A DNA stretch of 64,000 nucleotides from Streptomyces leeuwenhoekii (lineage in GTDB: Bacteria > Actinomycetota > Actinomycetes > Streptomycetales > Streptomycetaceae), in NCBI RefSeq assembly GCF_001013905.1, contig NZ_LN831790.1, positions 2,046,001 through 2,110,000 of the forward strand, in the 5' to 3' direction. The position numbers were made by a program, and so were the translations under genes. Position 1 is the first letter of the stretch. The number at the start of each line of letters is the position of its first letter. Of the stretch, positions 36,972 to 46,334 are shown in pieces. The notes beneath the pieces are model-generated. The model was not told the origin of the DNA. It did no database searches and worked only from the letters and a program-made list of their open reading frames with translations.

Positions 36972-39900
36972 TCATACGATCACGCCCTCGACCGCCCTGC
37001 CCTGGGGCGCTCCGGCCGTCGCCGGCCCGCCGTACGACTGCGGAAGCAGGGCCGGTGCCAAGTGCGCCGGCTGGAGGTGGTGCTGCGGCCCGAGGGCCCG
37101 CTCCCGGGCGTACTGCGGCTGCGGCTGAGCGGCCGGGACGCCGCCGCCCCCGGCGGGCGCCGGCCCGGGGATCGCGTTCGCCAGTTCCTGGGCGGCGGGC
37201 CCTTCCGGCGCCGACGGCCGCTGCGGGGTGAACCAGCGCTGGGCGTTCCACTGGATCGGGGTGAGCGCGCGTACGGCGTGCCGGGTGTCGACGGTGCCGA
37301 CCGCCGGGGCCGTGGCCTCCCCGGGCGCGAGGTCGCCCCCGGCGACCAGCATGCGGTCGGCGAGCCGCGCGGAGGCGTACCCGTCGTCCAGGTCGCAGAA
37401 CTCGCGCTGGAACCAGCGGTAGCGCTCGGCGTAGGCCTCCTGGATCCGCTCGATGTCCCGGATGGCCGTCACCAGTTCCTCGGAGCTGTACACCAGCGGT
37501 CCGGGCGCGCTGTTCTCGAAGTCGAAGTAGAAGCCGCGCAGCGTGTCGCGGTAGTGGTCCAGGTCGTAGGTGAAGAAGAGGATGGGGCGGCCGGTGTTGA
37601 CGTAGTCGAACATCAGGGACGAGTAGTCCGTGATCATCACATCGGTGATCAGGGACAGATCGGCCATGTCGGGGTAGTCGGAGACGTCGAAGACGAAGCC
37701 GTCGCCGGCGCCCGGAACCGGGTCCACCACGTTGGGGTGGCGGCGGACCATGAGCACGTGGTCGGGGCCCAGGCGGCGCCGCGCGTCGTCGAGGTCGACA
37801 CGGAAGTCGAGCTTGTACTTGCCGGGCGCGTAGAACTGGTCGTCGCGCCAGGTGGGGGCGTAGAGCACGACACGCTTGCCCTCCGGCAGGCCGATCCGCC
37901 GCCGGATCTCGCGCTCGCGCTGTTCCATCCCCGGGCGGCGCAGGATGTCGTTGCGCGGGTAGCCGCACTCGACCATCTCGCCGGGGAAGCCGAAGGCGCG
38001 CTGGAGAATCGGGGTGGAGAAGCTGTTGGGCGACACCAGCATGTCCCAGTTCTGCACCTCCTTCTCCACCCGCTCCAGGTACCGCTGGTCGGCGAAGTGG
38101 ATGGCCTCGATGTCGTGGCCGATCTTCTTCAGCGGGGTGCCGTGCCAGGTCTGGACGACGACCTGCCCGTCCCGCTTCTGGAACCAGTCGGGAAGGTGGT
38201 TGTTGGCGACGACGTAACGGCTGGTGGCGAGGGCGTGGTACCACTCGGGCGACCACATGCGCACCGGCCTCGCCGTGGGGGGCACCTGGACCTGGTCGTC
38301 GCGCACCACCCACAGGTGCTCCAGGTCGACGCGCCGCCGCACCAGTTCCTCGTGGAGCGCGCGGGGGCTGTCGGAGTACTGGGTGCCCTTGAAGGCGTCG
38401 AAGAGGATCGCGGGGCGGACCTTCTCGCGGCGGGCGGCCGGGTACGCCCTGGTGCGCAGTTGCTTCTGCCGGTAGGGGCCGCGGGCGTGGTCGGGCATGG
38501 CCGAGTGCACCAGCAGGGACAGCCGGTCGTACGCCTCGGCCTGGAGCTCGTAGCGGCGCTCGTCCGCCTCGTACTCCTGCGGGAAGGAGCCGATGACGAC
38601 CTGCTCGATCTTGACCATGAGGTCTTCGAGGCGGTCCTCGCGGGCGACGGCCGAGAGGTCCTGGCGGCGCAGGAAGAAGTCCCAGCGCCCGGCCGCCAGC
38701 GGGATGTCGCCGGCCAGCGTGCGCATGGCGGCGGGGGTCAGCCGGCCGGAGAAGGCGTTGCCGTTCCAGGTCAGCGGGACGGCGCGTTCGTCCCCGTGCG
38801 CGCGGGAGCGCACCACCAGGTGCGCGGCCCGGTACTCCTCGGCGGACAGGCGGTCCGCGGCCAGGTAGCGGCCGTGGATCTCCAGTGAGCCGTCCTCCCG
38901 CCACCGGGCGTAGGCGGCCCGGGGCAGCGTCGCGCGTTCGAAGAGGACGAGGTAGCCGGAGCCGTTGCGGTGGACGACGACCTCGCGGTCGCCCTCCCGG
39001 GTCTGGAGCGAGCCGGGCATGCGGTAGTGCCCGTCCGGGGTCTCCTGGGCCATGACCGGATACATGGTCATCTTGCGGCCCTCGACATGGAAGGTGGTCT
39101 TCCAGCCGTTGCTGCCCATGCTCCACGACTTGGGGATGTCGGCGCCCGTCTGGGCGTCCGCCCGGTAGCCGGGCACCAGGGCGCGCAGCGGGACCTTGGC
39201 CGTGAAGGTGCACCAGCCCTCGCCGCCGGGTGTGAAGTGCGCCGGGGCGTCGTGCCGGCCGGCGCCGTTCATGCTGGTGAAGCGCAGCTTGCCCCACTCG
39301 GGCACCTTGGGCCCCAGGTAGACGCCGCGCAGTTCGAGCTGGTCGCCGGCGATCCGGTGCCCGGTGATCCGGCAGCGCACGACCTCGACCCGGAGCTTGA
39401 GCTTGCCCTGGAGGAAGAGCGGGAGGATGCGGGTGTTCTTGTCGACGTACCGGTACGGCGGGTTGGCGGCGGTGCCCGCGCCGCCCCGGTCGATGCCCCG
39501 GTAGCGGAACAGCCCGCGGCTGAGCACACCGGCGGCCACGTCCCAGGTGCCCTCGACCCACTGGCCCTTGCGCTTGAGGCGGGTGGTGTCGATCCGGGCC
39601 TCGAAGCCGGCCCAGTCGTAGCAGTAACGATTCTGGTTGGACCGCTCGGTGGCCTGCGGCGCATAGGTGGTCTTCGCCGCGGTGATCACCATCCGCCCCT
39701 GCTTCTTGTTGCGCAGGGCGATCGCCTTCACCGACATGTGCCGCTTGTGCACGTTGATGAAGCGGACGTAGGCGGTGCCGGTCAGCGTCAGCAGGTCCCC
39801 GTTGGTGCTCCATCGGGCGCCGGTCAGCGCGCCGTGCAGGGAGAGCTCCTTGTCCAGCCGGTACGCCTTCTTGTCGAGGCCGATCGTCCGGTCCCCGAGG

Positions 39901-40958
39901 TAGGGGTAGTTCAGGTAGCGGTGGAACCGCCGCTGGACGGGCATCGGCCCGCCGCGGCGCTCGAACTCGATGACGTCGAGGAGTTCGGCGAGCCTGCCCT
40001 CGCGGACCAGCAGCCACTTGACCCGGGCGTCGGCGGGAAGTTCGTCGATGATGGAGGTGTCGGCCTCGTCGAGGAAGGCGTTGGCCCACTCCATGAAGGC
40101 CAGCCGGTACTCCTCGTCGGCGTCGGGCAGCACCTTCAGGTGCAGCATCAGGTCCGACTTCAGGCAGGCCAGGTCGTACTTGCGCTTGCTGTCCTCGTAC
40201 AGCCGCGAGCGCCGTTCGGCGAGGAAGCGGCTGACGGACTGCACCGCGGCCACCCGGTCGCGCAGGTTGGACAGTTCGCTGTGCCGCTGGGTGATCGACG
40301 GGGCGGCCCCGCCCTCCCGCCGGCGCCAGTAGTAGACGATGTCCGAGACGACGTCGACCTTGGTCGCGCGGAAGTGGGCGTACATGTTGACCCAGGAGTC
40401 CTCGTACATGACGCCCTCGGGGAACGCGATGCGGTGGTAGTCCCAGAAGGACCGCCGGAACACCTTGTTCCAGACGGTGCGGTCGTAGATCAGCGCCTCG
40501 AACCGGGTGATGTGGGTCCCGCGCCGGTTCTTCTGCATGGGGCCCTTGTGCAGGGGCGACTGCCACTTCTTGGTGGAGTTCATCATCTGCACGTTGCCCG
40601 AGACGAAGTCCGAGTCGGACTCCCGCAGCGTGCGCGTCAGCAGTTCGTAGGCGTACTCGGGGATGACGTCGTCGCCGTCGACGAAGGCGAGGAACTCCGC
40701 CTGCGGGTGGGTGGCGCGCAGGCCGGTGTTGCGGGCGTGCCCGGGGCCGTGCGACTCCTGGCGGATCAGCCGGAAGCGCGGGTCGGCGGCGCAGAAGTCG
40801 GCCGCGATGCGCGGGGAGGCGTCGGTGGAGCCGTCGTCGACGAGGATGACCTCGAAGTCACGGAACGACTGGCGCGCGATCGACTCCAGGCATTCGGCGA
40901 GATACATCTCGACGTCCTGAAAAGGGACGATCACACTCAGACGCGGATACTGCGCCAA
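36972..40958 (-). CDS. Glycosyltransferase-2 / CDP-glycerol glycerophosphotransferase fusion
   Basis: This 1328-residue fusion is a wall-teichoic-acid-type polymerase. The N-terminal family-2 glycosyltransferase (residues 1-300) has SVIVPFQDVEMYLAECLESI, VDDGSTD and the DxD-type VDGDDVIPE. A long middle part (about 330-870) is beta-rich and may be carbohydrate-binding. The C-terminal CDP-glycerol:glycerophosphate transferase domain (about 880-1260) contains QTWHGTPLKKIGHDI, VSPNSFSTPI, YAPTWRDDQF and DYSSLMFDYVNTGRPILFF. The last 60 residues are Gln/Pro/Ala-rich. No transmembrane helix is seen, so it works at the cytoplasmic membrane face. It is divergent from the LCP gene, which would attach the finished polymer. 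Confidence 0.92.
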   Translation of the reverse strand: MAQYPRLSVIVPFQDVEMYLAECLESIARQSFRDFEVILVDDGSTDASPRIAADFCAADPRFRLIRQESHGPGHARNTGLRATHPQAEFLAFVDGDDVIPEYAYELLTRTLRESDSDFVSGNVQMMNSTKKWQSPLHKGPMQKNRRGTHITRFEALIYDRTVWNKVFRRSFWDYHRIAFPEGVMYEDSWVNMYAHFRATKVDVVSDIVYYWRRREGGAAPSITQRHSELSNLRDRVAAVQSVSRFLAERRSRLYEDSKRKYDLACLKSDLMLHLKVLPDADEEYRLAFMEWANAFLDEADTSIIDELPADARVKWLLVREGRLAELLDVIEFERRGGPMPVQRRFHRYLNYPYLGDRTIGLDKKAYRLDKELSLHGALTGARWSTNGDLLTLTGTAYVRFINVHKRHMSVKAIALRNKKQGRMVITAAKTTYAPQATERSNQNRYCYDWAGFEARIDTTRLKRKGQWVEGTWDVAAGVLSRGLFRYRGIDRGGAGTAANPPYRYVDKNTRILPLFLQGKLKLRVEVVRCRITGHRIAGDQLELRGVYLGPKVPEWGKLRFTSMNGAGRHDAPAHFTPGGEGWCTFTAKVPLRALVPGYRADAQTGADIPKSWSMGSNGWKTTFHVEGRKMTMYPVMAQETPDGHYRMPGSLQTREGDREVVVHRNGSGYLVLFERATLPRAAYARWREDGSLEIHGRYLAADRLSAEEYRAAHLVVRSRAHGDERAVPLTWNGNAFSGRLTPAAMRTLAGDIPLAAGRWDFFLRRQDLSAVAREDRLEDLMVKIEQVVIGSFPQEYEADERRYELQAEAYDRLSLLVHSAMPDHARGPYRQKQLRTRAYPAARREKVRPAILFDAFKGTQYSDSPRALHEELVRRRVDLEHLWVVRDDQVQVPPTARPVRMWSPEWYHALATSRYVVANNHLPDWFQKRDGQVVVQTWHGTPLKKIGHDIEAIHFADQRYLERVEKEVQNWDMLVSPNSFSTPILQRAFGFPGEMVECGYPRNDILRRPGMEQREREIRRRIGLPEGKRVVLYAPTWRDDQFYAPGKYKLDFRVDLDDARRRLGPDHVLMVRRHPNVVDPVPGAGDGFVFDVSDYPDMADLSLITDVMITDYSSLMFDYVNTGRPILFFTYDLDHYRDTLRGFYFDFENSAPGPLVYSSEELVTAIRDIERIQEAYAERYRWFQREFCDLDDGYASARLADRMLVAGGDLAPGEATAPAVGTVDTRHAVRALTPIQWNAQRWFTPQRPSAPEGPAAQELANAIPGPAPAGGGGVPAAQPQPQYARERALGPQHHLQPAHLAPALLPQSYGGPATAGAPQGRAVEGVIV

Positions 40959-41121
40959 CTGGTACTCCTACCAAGACATTTCGCCCACCAGGACACTCTG
41001 TGCTCCCGCTGGACGTCCTCCCCCACTACGTCGACCCAGTCGGCCGCCACTGCCGCTCTGGCATCGCCGGTCCTCGAGATCGCGGCACAGGACCCCCCGC
41101 CGACGATCACAGGTTCGCCAC

Positions 41122-41149
41122 ATCTTATGCCACTCTTACGGGTGGTCAA
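41122..41149 (-). promoter_or_regulatory. Sigma-70-like promoter for the teichoic-acid polymerase gene
   Basis: On the minus strand TTGACC (41144-41149) is followed after 16 bases by TAAGAT (41122-41127), a good HrdB-type promoter about 160 bp upstream of the start at 40958. It lies in the divergent region with the LCP gene. Confidence 0.65.
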
Positions 41150-41191
41150 GGTCCGTTAATGTGGCCTTCACCTCTGCCGAACGCTATATTT

Positions 41192-41264
41192 GCCCGCTCA
41201 TGAGCGGGCGGCCGCCGCCGCCCGTCTGCGCCGCCCGTCTGCGCCGCCCGTCTGTGCCGCCCGC
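41192..41264. repeat. 18-bp palindrome followed by tandem 13-bp repeats in the LCP leader
   Basis: GCCCGCTCATGAGCGGGC (41192-41209) is a perfect palindrome just after a TATATT hexamer. It is followed by three exact copies and one partial copy of CGCCGCCCGTCTG (41216-41228, 41229-41241, 41242-41254, partial to 41264). They lie in the 440-bp region between the polymerase and LCP genes. A second TATAGT hexamer at 41296-41301 may be the LCP -10. Confidence 0.85.
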
Positions 41265-41398
41265 GCCCCTCCGCGGCCCTCTGCCCCCCTCTGCCTATAG
41301 TTCTCCCACTGCACTGACGGCATCAGTGGGCCGGCCTCCCCCCACCCGGGCCCCGCCACTCCGCAGAGCGGAGCCCGTGAGGAGAGGAACGGAACACG

Positions 41399-42481
41399 AT
41401 GACGCACAGCGCCACCCCTGAGTCCCGGCGTGCCCGCCGGGACGGCGGACGAGGCCGCCGGCCGCAGCGCGGCAGGAGGCGCCGGGGCCGCGTCGTCCTG
41501 CTGGGCCTCCTGGTCGTCGTACTGGCCGCGGCGGGGGGCGGCTACTGGCTCTACCAGGACCTCGACGGGAACATCGAGGGCGTCGACATCGACAAGGCGA
41601 TCGGCGGCGACCGCCCGGAGAAACTGCCCACTTCGGGGCAGAACATCCTGATCCTCGGCTCCGACTCGCGCGCCGGCGCCAACGCCGCGCTGAAGACGGG
41701 CGACGTCGCCGGCGCCCGCTCCGACACCGCGCTCGTGATGCACATACCGCAGGGCCGCACCGCCGCCGTGGCGATCAGCATCCCGCGCGACACCCTGGTC
41801 TCCCGGCCCGCGTGCACCAAGGCGGACGGCGGCGAGGTGGCACCGGCCGAGCGTGTGATGTTCAACTCGGTCTACGCGCAGGCCGGACCCGCGTGCGTGG
41901 TCAAGACGGTGGAGAAGATGTCCGGGGTCCGCATGGACCACTACGTGGAGATCGACTTCGCCGGCTTCAAGGGGCTGGTGGACGCGATCGGCGGGGTCAC
42001 GGTCACCGTGGACCAGGACATCAAGGACCTCTCCAGCGGCCTGGACCTGACCGCGGGCACCCACCGGCTGAACGGCACCGAGTCGCTGGCCTTCGTGCGC
42101 ACCCGGCACGGCGTCGGCGACGGCAGCGACCTGGGCCGGATAGGTCTCCAGCAGCAGTTCATGATGGCGCTGCTGAGCGAGATCAAGCGGCAGGACCTGC
42201 TGGGCAGCCCCGCCAAGACCTTCAAGATCGCCGACGAGCTCACCGCGGCGCTCACCACCGACTCCGAACTCGCCTCCCTCACCGCGCTGGCGGACTTCGG
42301 CCGCAGCCTGAACGGCGTCGACCCGTCCTCCATGGAGACGATCATGCTCCCCGTGGCGTACGACACGGCCGACCCCAACCGGGTCGTGGCCGCCGAGCCG
42401 CAGGCGACGCAGCTCTGGAAGGCGATCCGCACGGACTCCGCGATCCCCGAGTCCGCCAAGAAGTCCCCCGCGGGCGGCTGA
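41399..42481 (+). CDS. LCP (LytR-CpsA-Psr) family cell-wall polymer ligase
   Basis: The 360-residue membrane-anchored enzyme should transfer anionic glycopolymers from lipid carrier to peptidoglycan. A basic N-terminal segment is followed by one transmembrane helix (VVLLGLLVVVLAAAGGGYWL). The LCP catalytic domain shows NILILGSDSRAGA, RSDTALVMHIP, ISIPRDTLV, DHYVEIDFAGFKGLVDAIGG and LAFVRTRHGVGDGSDLGR with its conserved Arg residues. ATG at 41399 has GAGGAG upstream. It is divergent from the teichoic-acid polymerase, consistent with one pathway. Confidence 0.95.
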   Translation: MTHSATPESRRARRDGGRGRRPQRGRRRRGRVVLLGLLVVVLAAAGGGYWLYQDLDGNIEGVDIDKAIGGDRPEKLPTSGQNILILGSDSRAGANAALKTGDVAGARSDTALVMHIPQGRTAAVAISIPRDTLVSRPACTKADGGEVAPAERVMFNSVYAQAGPACVVKTVEKMSGVRMDHYVEIDFAGFKGLVDAIGGVTVTVDQDIKDLSSGLDLTAGTHRLNGTESLAFVRTRHGVGDGSDLGRIGLQQQFMMALLSEIKRQDLLGSPAKTFKIADELTAALTTDSELASLTALADFGRSLNGVDPSSMETIMLPVAYDTADPNRVVAAEPQATQLWKAIRTDSAIPESAKKSPAGG

Positions 42482-42559
42482 CGGCCGCCCGCCGCCGGCG
42501 CACGGCCCGGCCGCGCCGCTACCGGCGCCGCCGTACGCGGCCGGGCGCCGGTGCGCACG

Positions 42560-43675
42560 TCACAGTCGCTGCCACCGGGTCAGGGCCAGCCCCGGTCCGT
42601 CCTCCTGACGGGCCACCCGGGGCCGCCCCCCGGGATCGATCAGGGCCATGACCACCCGGCCGTGCCCGTCCCGCGCCAGAGCGGGCGTCCCCTGGCACGG
42701 CTCGGCCAGTCCGTACCACCAGAAGCCGGCCGCCTCGTCCTCGGTGCCGCCCACGCCCAGCGCCGCCGTCCCGTCCTGGTCCCGGTAGGCGAGCACCACG
42801 TAGTCGTAGCCGTCCAGGGGGGTGCGCAGCACGGCGTACGGCCGGCCGGCGGGTGAGGCGCCCAGCGGGATGGGCCAGCCGCCCGCCCGCCAGGCCGCCG
42901 CGGCGCCGCTGTCCGCGTCCGTCCAGAAGAAGGTGGCGCGCTCCGGTGCGGTCTCCAGGGCGGCGACCGTGCCCGGCGCGGGGCGCAGCGAGAAGCCGCG
43001 CGGGCCCGCGAAGTCGCCCCCCGGGGCCGTCTGACGCCAGATCATCACGCCCGTCTCCGCGGCGGCGCAGACCTCGATCCGCCCCCCGGCCAGGGCCAGC
43101 GGGGCGGGCAGCGCGTCGATGCCGGCGCCCCCCAGGTCCTCCCAGGCGCGCCACTTGCCGTTGGGGGCCTCGCGGCGCAGCATCAGGTTTCCGCCCGCTG
43201 CACGCACGAAGACGTGCACCGTGCCGTCCGCCGCCACGGCGCCCACCGGCGGGGCGAGCCGCGCGGCCCGCTCCTGGCCGCGGTCCGGGTTGCCGAGCGA
43301 CCGCCAGTCGGTGACGGCCAGCCCCGTCTGGTACTGGATGGCGTGGACGACGTCCGCGGCGGGCGCGCCGTCGGCGCCGGTACGCTCCCGGCGGCCGAGG
43401 AAGTGCACGTAGGTGTCGGCGCCCTGCACCACGGTCAGATGGGTGAGCCCGGGGACGGGCACCACATGCGGTCCGCTCCAGCGCGGGCCGCCCGCCGCGG
43501 TCTCCGTCCAGCGCAGCAGCCCGCCGTCGACGGGCGCGTAGAGGGTGAGCCGCCCGTCCTTGCCCAGGGTGAGCCAGGTGCCGTGCGCCGCGCCCGATGC
43601 GGTGGGCCCGTCGTCCGTGTCGGTGCGCCCGCCCGGGCGGGCGGCGTCCACGGGGCCTGCCGACCTTCTCCGCAT
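42560..43675 (-). CDS. Beta-propeller-like protein, paralogue A
   Basis: The roughly 371-residue protein has no signal peptide and no recognised enzyme motif. It is built of repeated short beta units with Gly-Arg-Leu and Trp positions (KDGRLTLYAPVDGGLLRWTE; DGTVHVFVRAAGGNLMLRRE), as in PLL/tachylectin-like sugar-binding propellers. It is clearly paralogous to the next gene: both end in GPGLAL-x-x-WQ or EPGLAL-x-x-WQ. Start ATG 43675 has AGGAAGG 11 bases upstream. GTG at 43687 is the alternative. It is convergent with LCP. Function unknown, though a lectin-like role near cell-wall genes is possible. Confidence 0.7.
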   Translation of the reverse strand: MRRRSAGPVDAARPGGRTDTDDGPTASGAAHGTWLTLGKDGRLTLYAPVDGGLLRWTETAAGGPRWSGPHVVPVPGLTHLTVVQGADTYVHFLGRRERTGADGAPAADVVHAIQYQTGLAVTDWRSLGNPDRGQERAARLAPPVGAVAADGTVHVFVRAAGGNLMLRREAPNGKWRAWEDLGGAGIDALPAPLALAGGRIEVCAAAETGVMIWRQTAPGGDFAGPRGFSLRPAPGTVAALETAPERATFFWTDADSGAAAAWRAGGWPIPLGASPAGRPYAVLRTPLDGYDYVVLAYRDQDGTAALGVGGTEDEAAGFWWYGLAEPCQGTPALARDGHGRVVMALIDPGGRPRVARQEDGPGLALTRWQRL

Positions 43676-43855
43676 GGCCTGGTGCACCTTCCTGAAGCCC
43701 GCCGCGTCACGGACAAGGGAACCCTGAAACTGGGGACATCATATGTTGTTCGTTCACCTGTTCCCCATATTCCGTTCCGCCGGAGCCACCCCCGCGGGCG
43801 AGCGGTACGGCGGGAGGTACGGCGCCGCCCCGCACCGGGGCCGGGGAAGCCGCCC

Positions 43856-44872
43856 TCAGACCTCCTGCCACGCCTGGAGCGCCAGCCCCGGCTCGTCCTT
43901 CCGCCGGGTCACCAGGAGCCGGCCGGTCGACGGGGCGAGGGCGGCGGCGACCACCCGGCCGTCCTCGTCGAGCGTCAGCGAGACCTCGGTGTCCTCCGGG
44001 AGCCGGGGACCGGACTCGGCCCACCAGGCCCCGGCCGGCTCCTGCTCGGTGGGGTAGGCGGCCACGGCGAGACGTCCGCTCGCCGCGCGCTGGGCGAGCA
44101 GGGTGCAGTCGTGGCCGTCGATGACGCAGCGGACCGCGGAGACCGGGCCGGGACCGGCGGCGGTGAGCAGGGGCACCGGCTTGCCGCCGGGGCGCCAGGC
44201 GCACAGGTCGCCGGAGTCGTCGGTGAAGAAGACGGTGGTGTGCTCGGCGGACGTGGCCAGCGCCTGGAGGGTCCCCGGGCGGACCGGGACCTCGGTCCGC
44301 TCCCCCATGACCGGCTGGGCGCCCGGCTTCTCCTGGCGCCAGTGCAGGATGCCGCCGGGGACCGCCGCGTACAGCTCGACCCTGCCGGACTCGCCGGTCA
44401 CCGCGGCGGGCTGCTCCTGGACACCCTTGCCCTTCAGGTCCCGCCAGGGGTCCCAGCCGCCCTTCTCCCGCTGGGCCCGCATGCTGATCCCGCCCCCGCC
44501 GTTGCGGACGAAGACATGGGCGCGGCCCTGCGCGTCGACCGCGACGGCGGGCGTACCGGTGCGCTCACCCGCCTTGTTGGGGTGGCCGATCGGCTGCCAG
44601 TCCAGGGGCGCCAGGTGCGGCCGGAAGTGCGTGCTGTGCACGAGGCCGGACTCGCCGGGGGATGTGGGCCGCCAGGCGACCAGATGCGCGTAGCCGTCGG
44701 CGCCCCGGCCGACCGAGAGTCCCCGGTGCAGCTTCTGGTCGCCGCCGGCCTTGCGCGGCGCCTCCCAGGGCCCGCCGGGCCCGAGCTCGGCGCGGCACAG
44801 CACGGTGTCGCCCGACGGCAGATAGACACAGAGGCGGCCGTCACGGCCGCGATGGAGCCACTCGCCGTTCAC
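43856..44872 (-). CDS. Beta-propeller-like protein, paralogue B
   Basis: The 338-residue protein has the same repeat style as its downstream neighbour (RDGRLCVYLPSGDTVLCRAE; DAQGRAHVFVRNGGGGISMR; RVELYAAVPGGILHWRQEKP) and the same C-terminal motif EPGLALQAWQEV. The pair presumably arose by tandem duplication, and both lie on the minus strand 180 bp apart. No signal peptide or transmembrane helix. GTG at 44872 starts it (VNGEWLHRGRDGR). The function is unknown. Confidence 0.7.
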   Translation of the reverse strand: MNGEWLHRGRDGRLCVYLPSGDTVLCRAELGPGGPWEAPRKAGGDQKLHRGLSVGRGADGYAHLVAWRPTSPGESGLVHSTHFRPHLAPLDWQPIGHPNKAGERTGTPAVAVDAQGRAHVFVRNGGGGISMRAQREKGGWDPWRDLKGKGVQEQPAAVTGESGRVELYAAVPGGILHWRQEKPGAQPVMGERTEVPVRPGTLQALATSAEHTTVFFTDDSGDLCAWRPGGKPVPLLTAAGPGPVSAVRCVIDGHDCTLLAQRAASGRLAVAAYPTEQEPAGAWWAESGPRLPEDTEVSLTLDEDGRVVAAALAPSTGRLLVTRRKDEPGLALQAWQEV

Positions 44873-44951
44873 CCGTTCACTCTATGCGGGACGGCGGCGG
44901 CGGTGCCGGGCGGGTGTCCCCGGCCGGGAACCGGCGTGCGACCCTGGCCGC

Positions 44952-45335
44952 ATGGACGACCTGGACGACAACGCCTGCCTGCTCGTGATCGTCGACGCGG
45001 CCAACGTCGTCGGCTCGGTGCCGGACGGATGGTGGCGGGACCGGCCCGCGGCGGCCCGGCGGCTGCGGGACCGGCTGGCCGCCGACGGCGTGCCGGGGCG
45101 GGCGGGGCCGGTGGAGATCGTCCTCGTCGTCGAGGGTGCCGCGCGGGGAGTGGAGTCCGCGCCCGGCGTCCGGGTGGAGCCGGCGCCCGGCAGCGGTGAC
45201 GACCACATGGTCGAGCTGGTCGCGCGGGCCGGCGACCGGCCCGTCCTGGTCGTCACGGCCGACCGCGAGCTGCGCCGCCGGGTGACGGAACTGGGCGCGG
45301 AGGTGGCCGGCCCCCGCACGGTCCGGCCGGTGTGA
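44952..45335 (+). CDS. NYN/PIN-like domain protein
   Basis: The 127-residue protein has the acid residues of NYN (PIN-like) ribonuclease folds: LLVIVDAANVVGSVPDGWW at the N-terminus, GSGDDHMVELVARAG in the middle and VVTADRELRRRVTELGAEV near the end. This fits a metal-dependent RNase-like fold; homologues are often annotated as NTP pyrophosphohydrolase by neighbourhood with Nudix genes. Here the neighbour is a broken Nudix gene. ATG at 44952 is used. It is divergent from paralogue B (79 bp between starts). Confidence 0.75.
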   Translation: MDDLDDNACLLVIVDAANVVGSVPDGWWRDRPAAARRLRDRLAADGVPGRAGPVEIVLVVEGAARGVESAPGVRVEPAPGSGDDHMVELVARAGDRPVLVVTADRELRRRVTELGAEVAGPRTVRPV

Positions 45336-45370
45336 CGGCCGGGGCGCGCCGGCCTGCTCCGTCCAGGTGG

Positions 45371-45845
45371 TCACCGATTCGGGGGTGGGCCGTGGCAGGG
45401 CGTGAGCTGCGGGCGCTGTTCACTCAGGGTCCGGTCTGCCTGACTCACGTTGCGGTATCGATCGAATGCCTCGCGGGCGTCTGAAACGAACCCCTGCCGC
45501 CGTACAAGGGATTCAAGCTCTGGCTCGGTGAGCCAGTCGTGCCAGGTGACTTCCTGGGCACTCGGCCGGACGGGAGTCGTGATGATGACCTCGTGCAGTC
45601 CGAGCCAGTAGGGGCTGATGGCACCCGCGCACGAAAAATTTGAGCACGAAGCGCGGCGCAGCATGAACGCCCAGTTCCTCCGACAGTTCCCGGGTTGCGG
45701 CGTCCTCATACGATTGGCCGACATCAGCGGCACCGCCGAGCATCCGGTTGTACTGACCTGGAAAGCGGGAGGAATCGTCGGGGCGGCGATGGACGAGCTA
45801 CCGCCCGCCTTCGTCGCGGCACACGATGGAGGCGATGCGATGCAA
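45371..45845 (-). pseudogene. Nudix hydrolase pseudogene (nonsense codon plus single-base insertion)
   Basis: Translating across a repaired frame gives a roughly 157-residue Nudix protein: IASIVCRDEGGR, stop, LVHRRPDDSSRFPGQYNRML, then the Nudix box region GGAADVGQSYEDAATRELSE-ELG, then ISPYWLGLHEVIITTPVRPS and WHDWLTEPELESLV. The defects are an in-frame TAG (45798-45800) where the family has a residue before LVH, and one extra base near 45622-45625 that moves the C-terminal half to another frame. The Nudix box also has Gln where a catalytic Glu is expected. The gene is therefore decayed, in line with the transposase debris next to it. Confidence 0.85.
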
Positions 45846-46334
45846 CCAGCCCTAACGAATCGCTTCGGCTCGGTCTACGACTCCCAGCACCCGGTCCTGC
45901 TCGTCGGCGCGGTCAACCAGTTCACCCATGGGCCACACGATGTGAGGGTCTGCTTGCGCACCGCCGCCGGTCCTACGGGCTGTGTTCAAGGGTATGGCTG
46001 GTGGTCAGCAGCGCGATCGCGGCGTCAGTGGTCCAGGCGACCAAGCCGGCGATGCCGCAGAACCATGGCATAACCGCCTTTGCCGACGCCGGGGGCGCCG
46101 TCTCGGGCCAGCTTCTCGTCAGGTCAGGCCAGGTCGAAGCTTCGTTCGGCCGCCAGGGTGAGCACCGCGGTGACCGTGACGCCGTCACGCAGGTGCCCAC
46201 GTATCTGGCGTTCGTCCAGAACGGCAGCGAGCGCAGCAGCCGGGGCGACCGACACCGCGTCCTGCCCACTGCACTGGGAGTTGTAGCTGTCGCGCGAGTG
46301 GACGGACGAGCCGGACCGATACCGCAGGGCAAGA
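45846..46334. other. Disturbed segment with short gene scraps
   Basis: No intact gene. On the minus strand a scrap ending at 46124 reads AALAAVLDERQIRGHLRDG then VTVTAVLTLAAERSFDLA, which looks like the C-terminus of a former protein that I cannot name. A second frame carries a hydrophobic scrap ending at 45973. Together with the next element this looks like the edge of an insertion. Confidence 0.4.

Noticed and set aside
35740..40566. A 1608-residue open frame overlapping the teichoic-acid polymerase gene in another phase
   Set aside because: It is an Arg/Pro-rich shadow. The frame starting at 40958 holds clear GT2 and CDP-glycerol transferase motifs.
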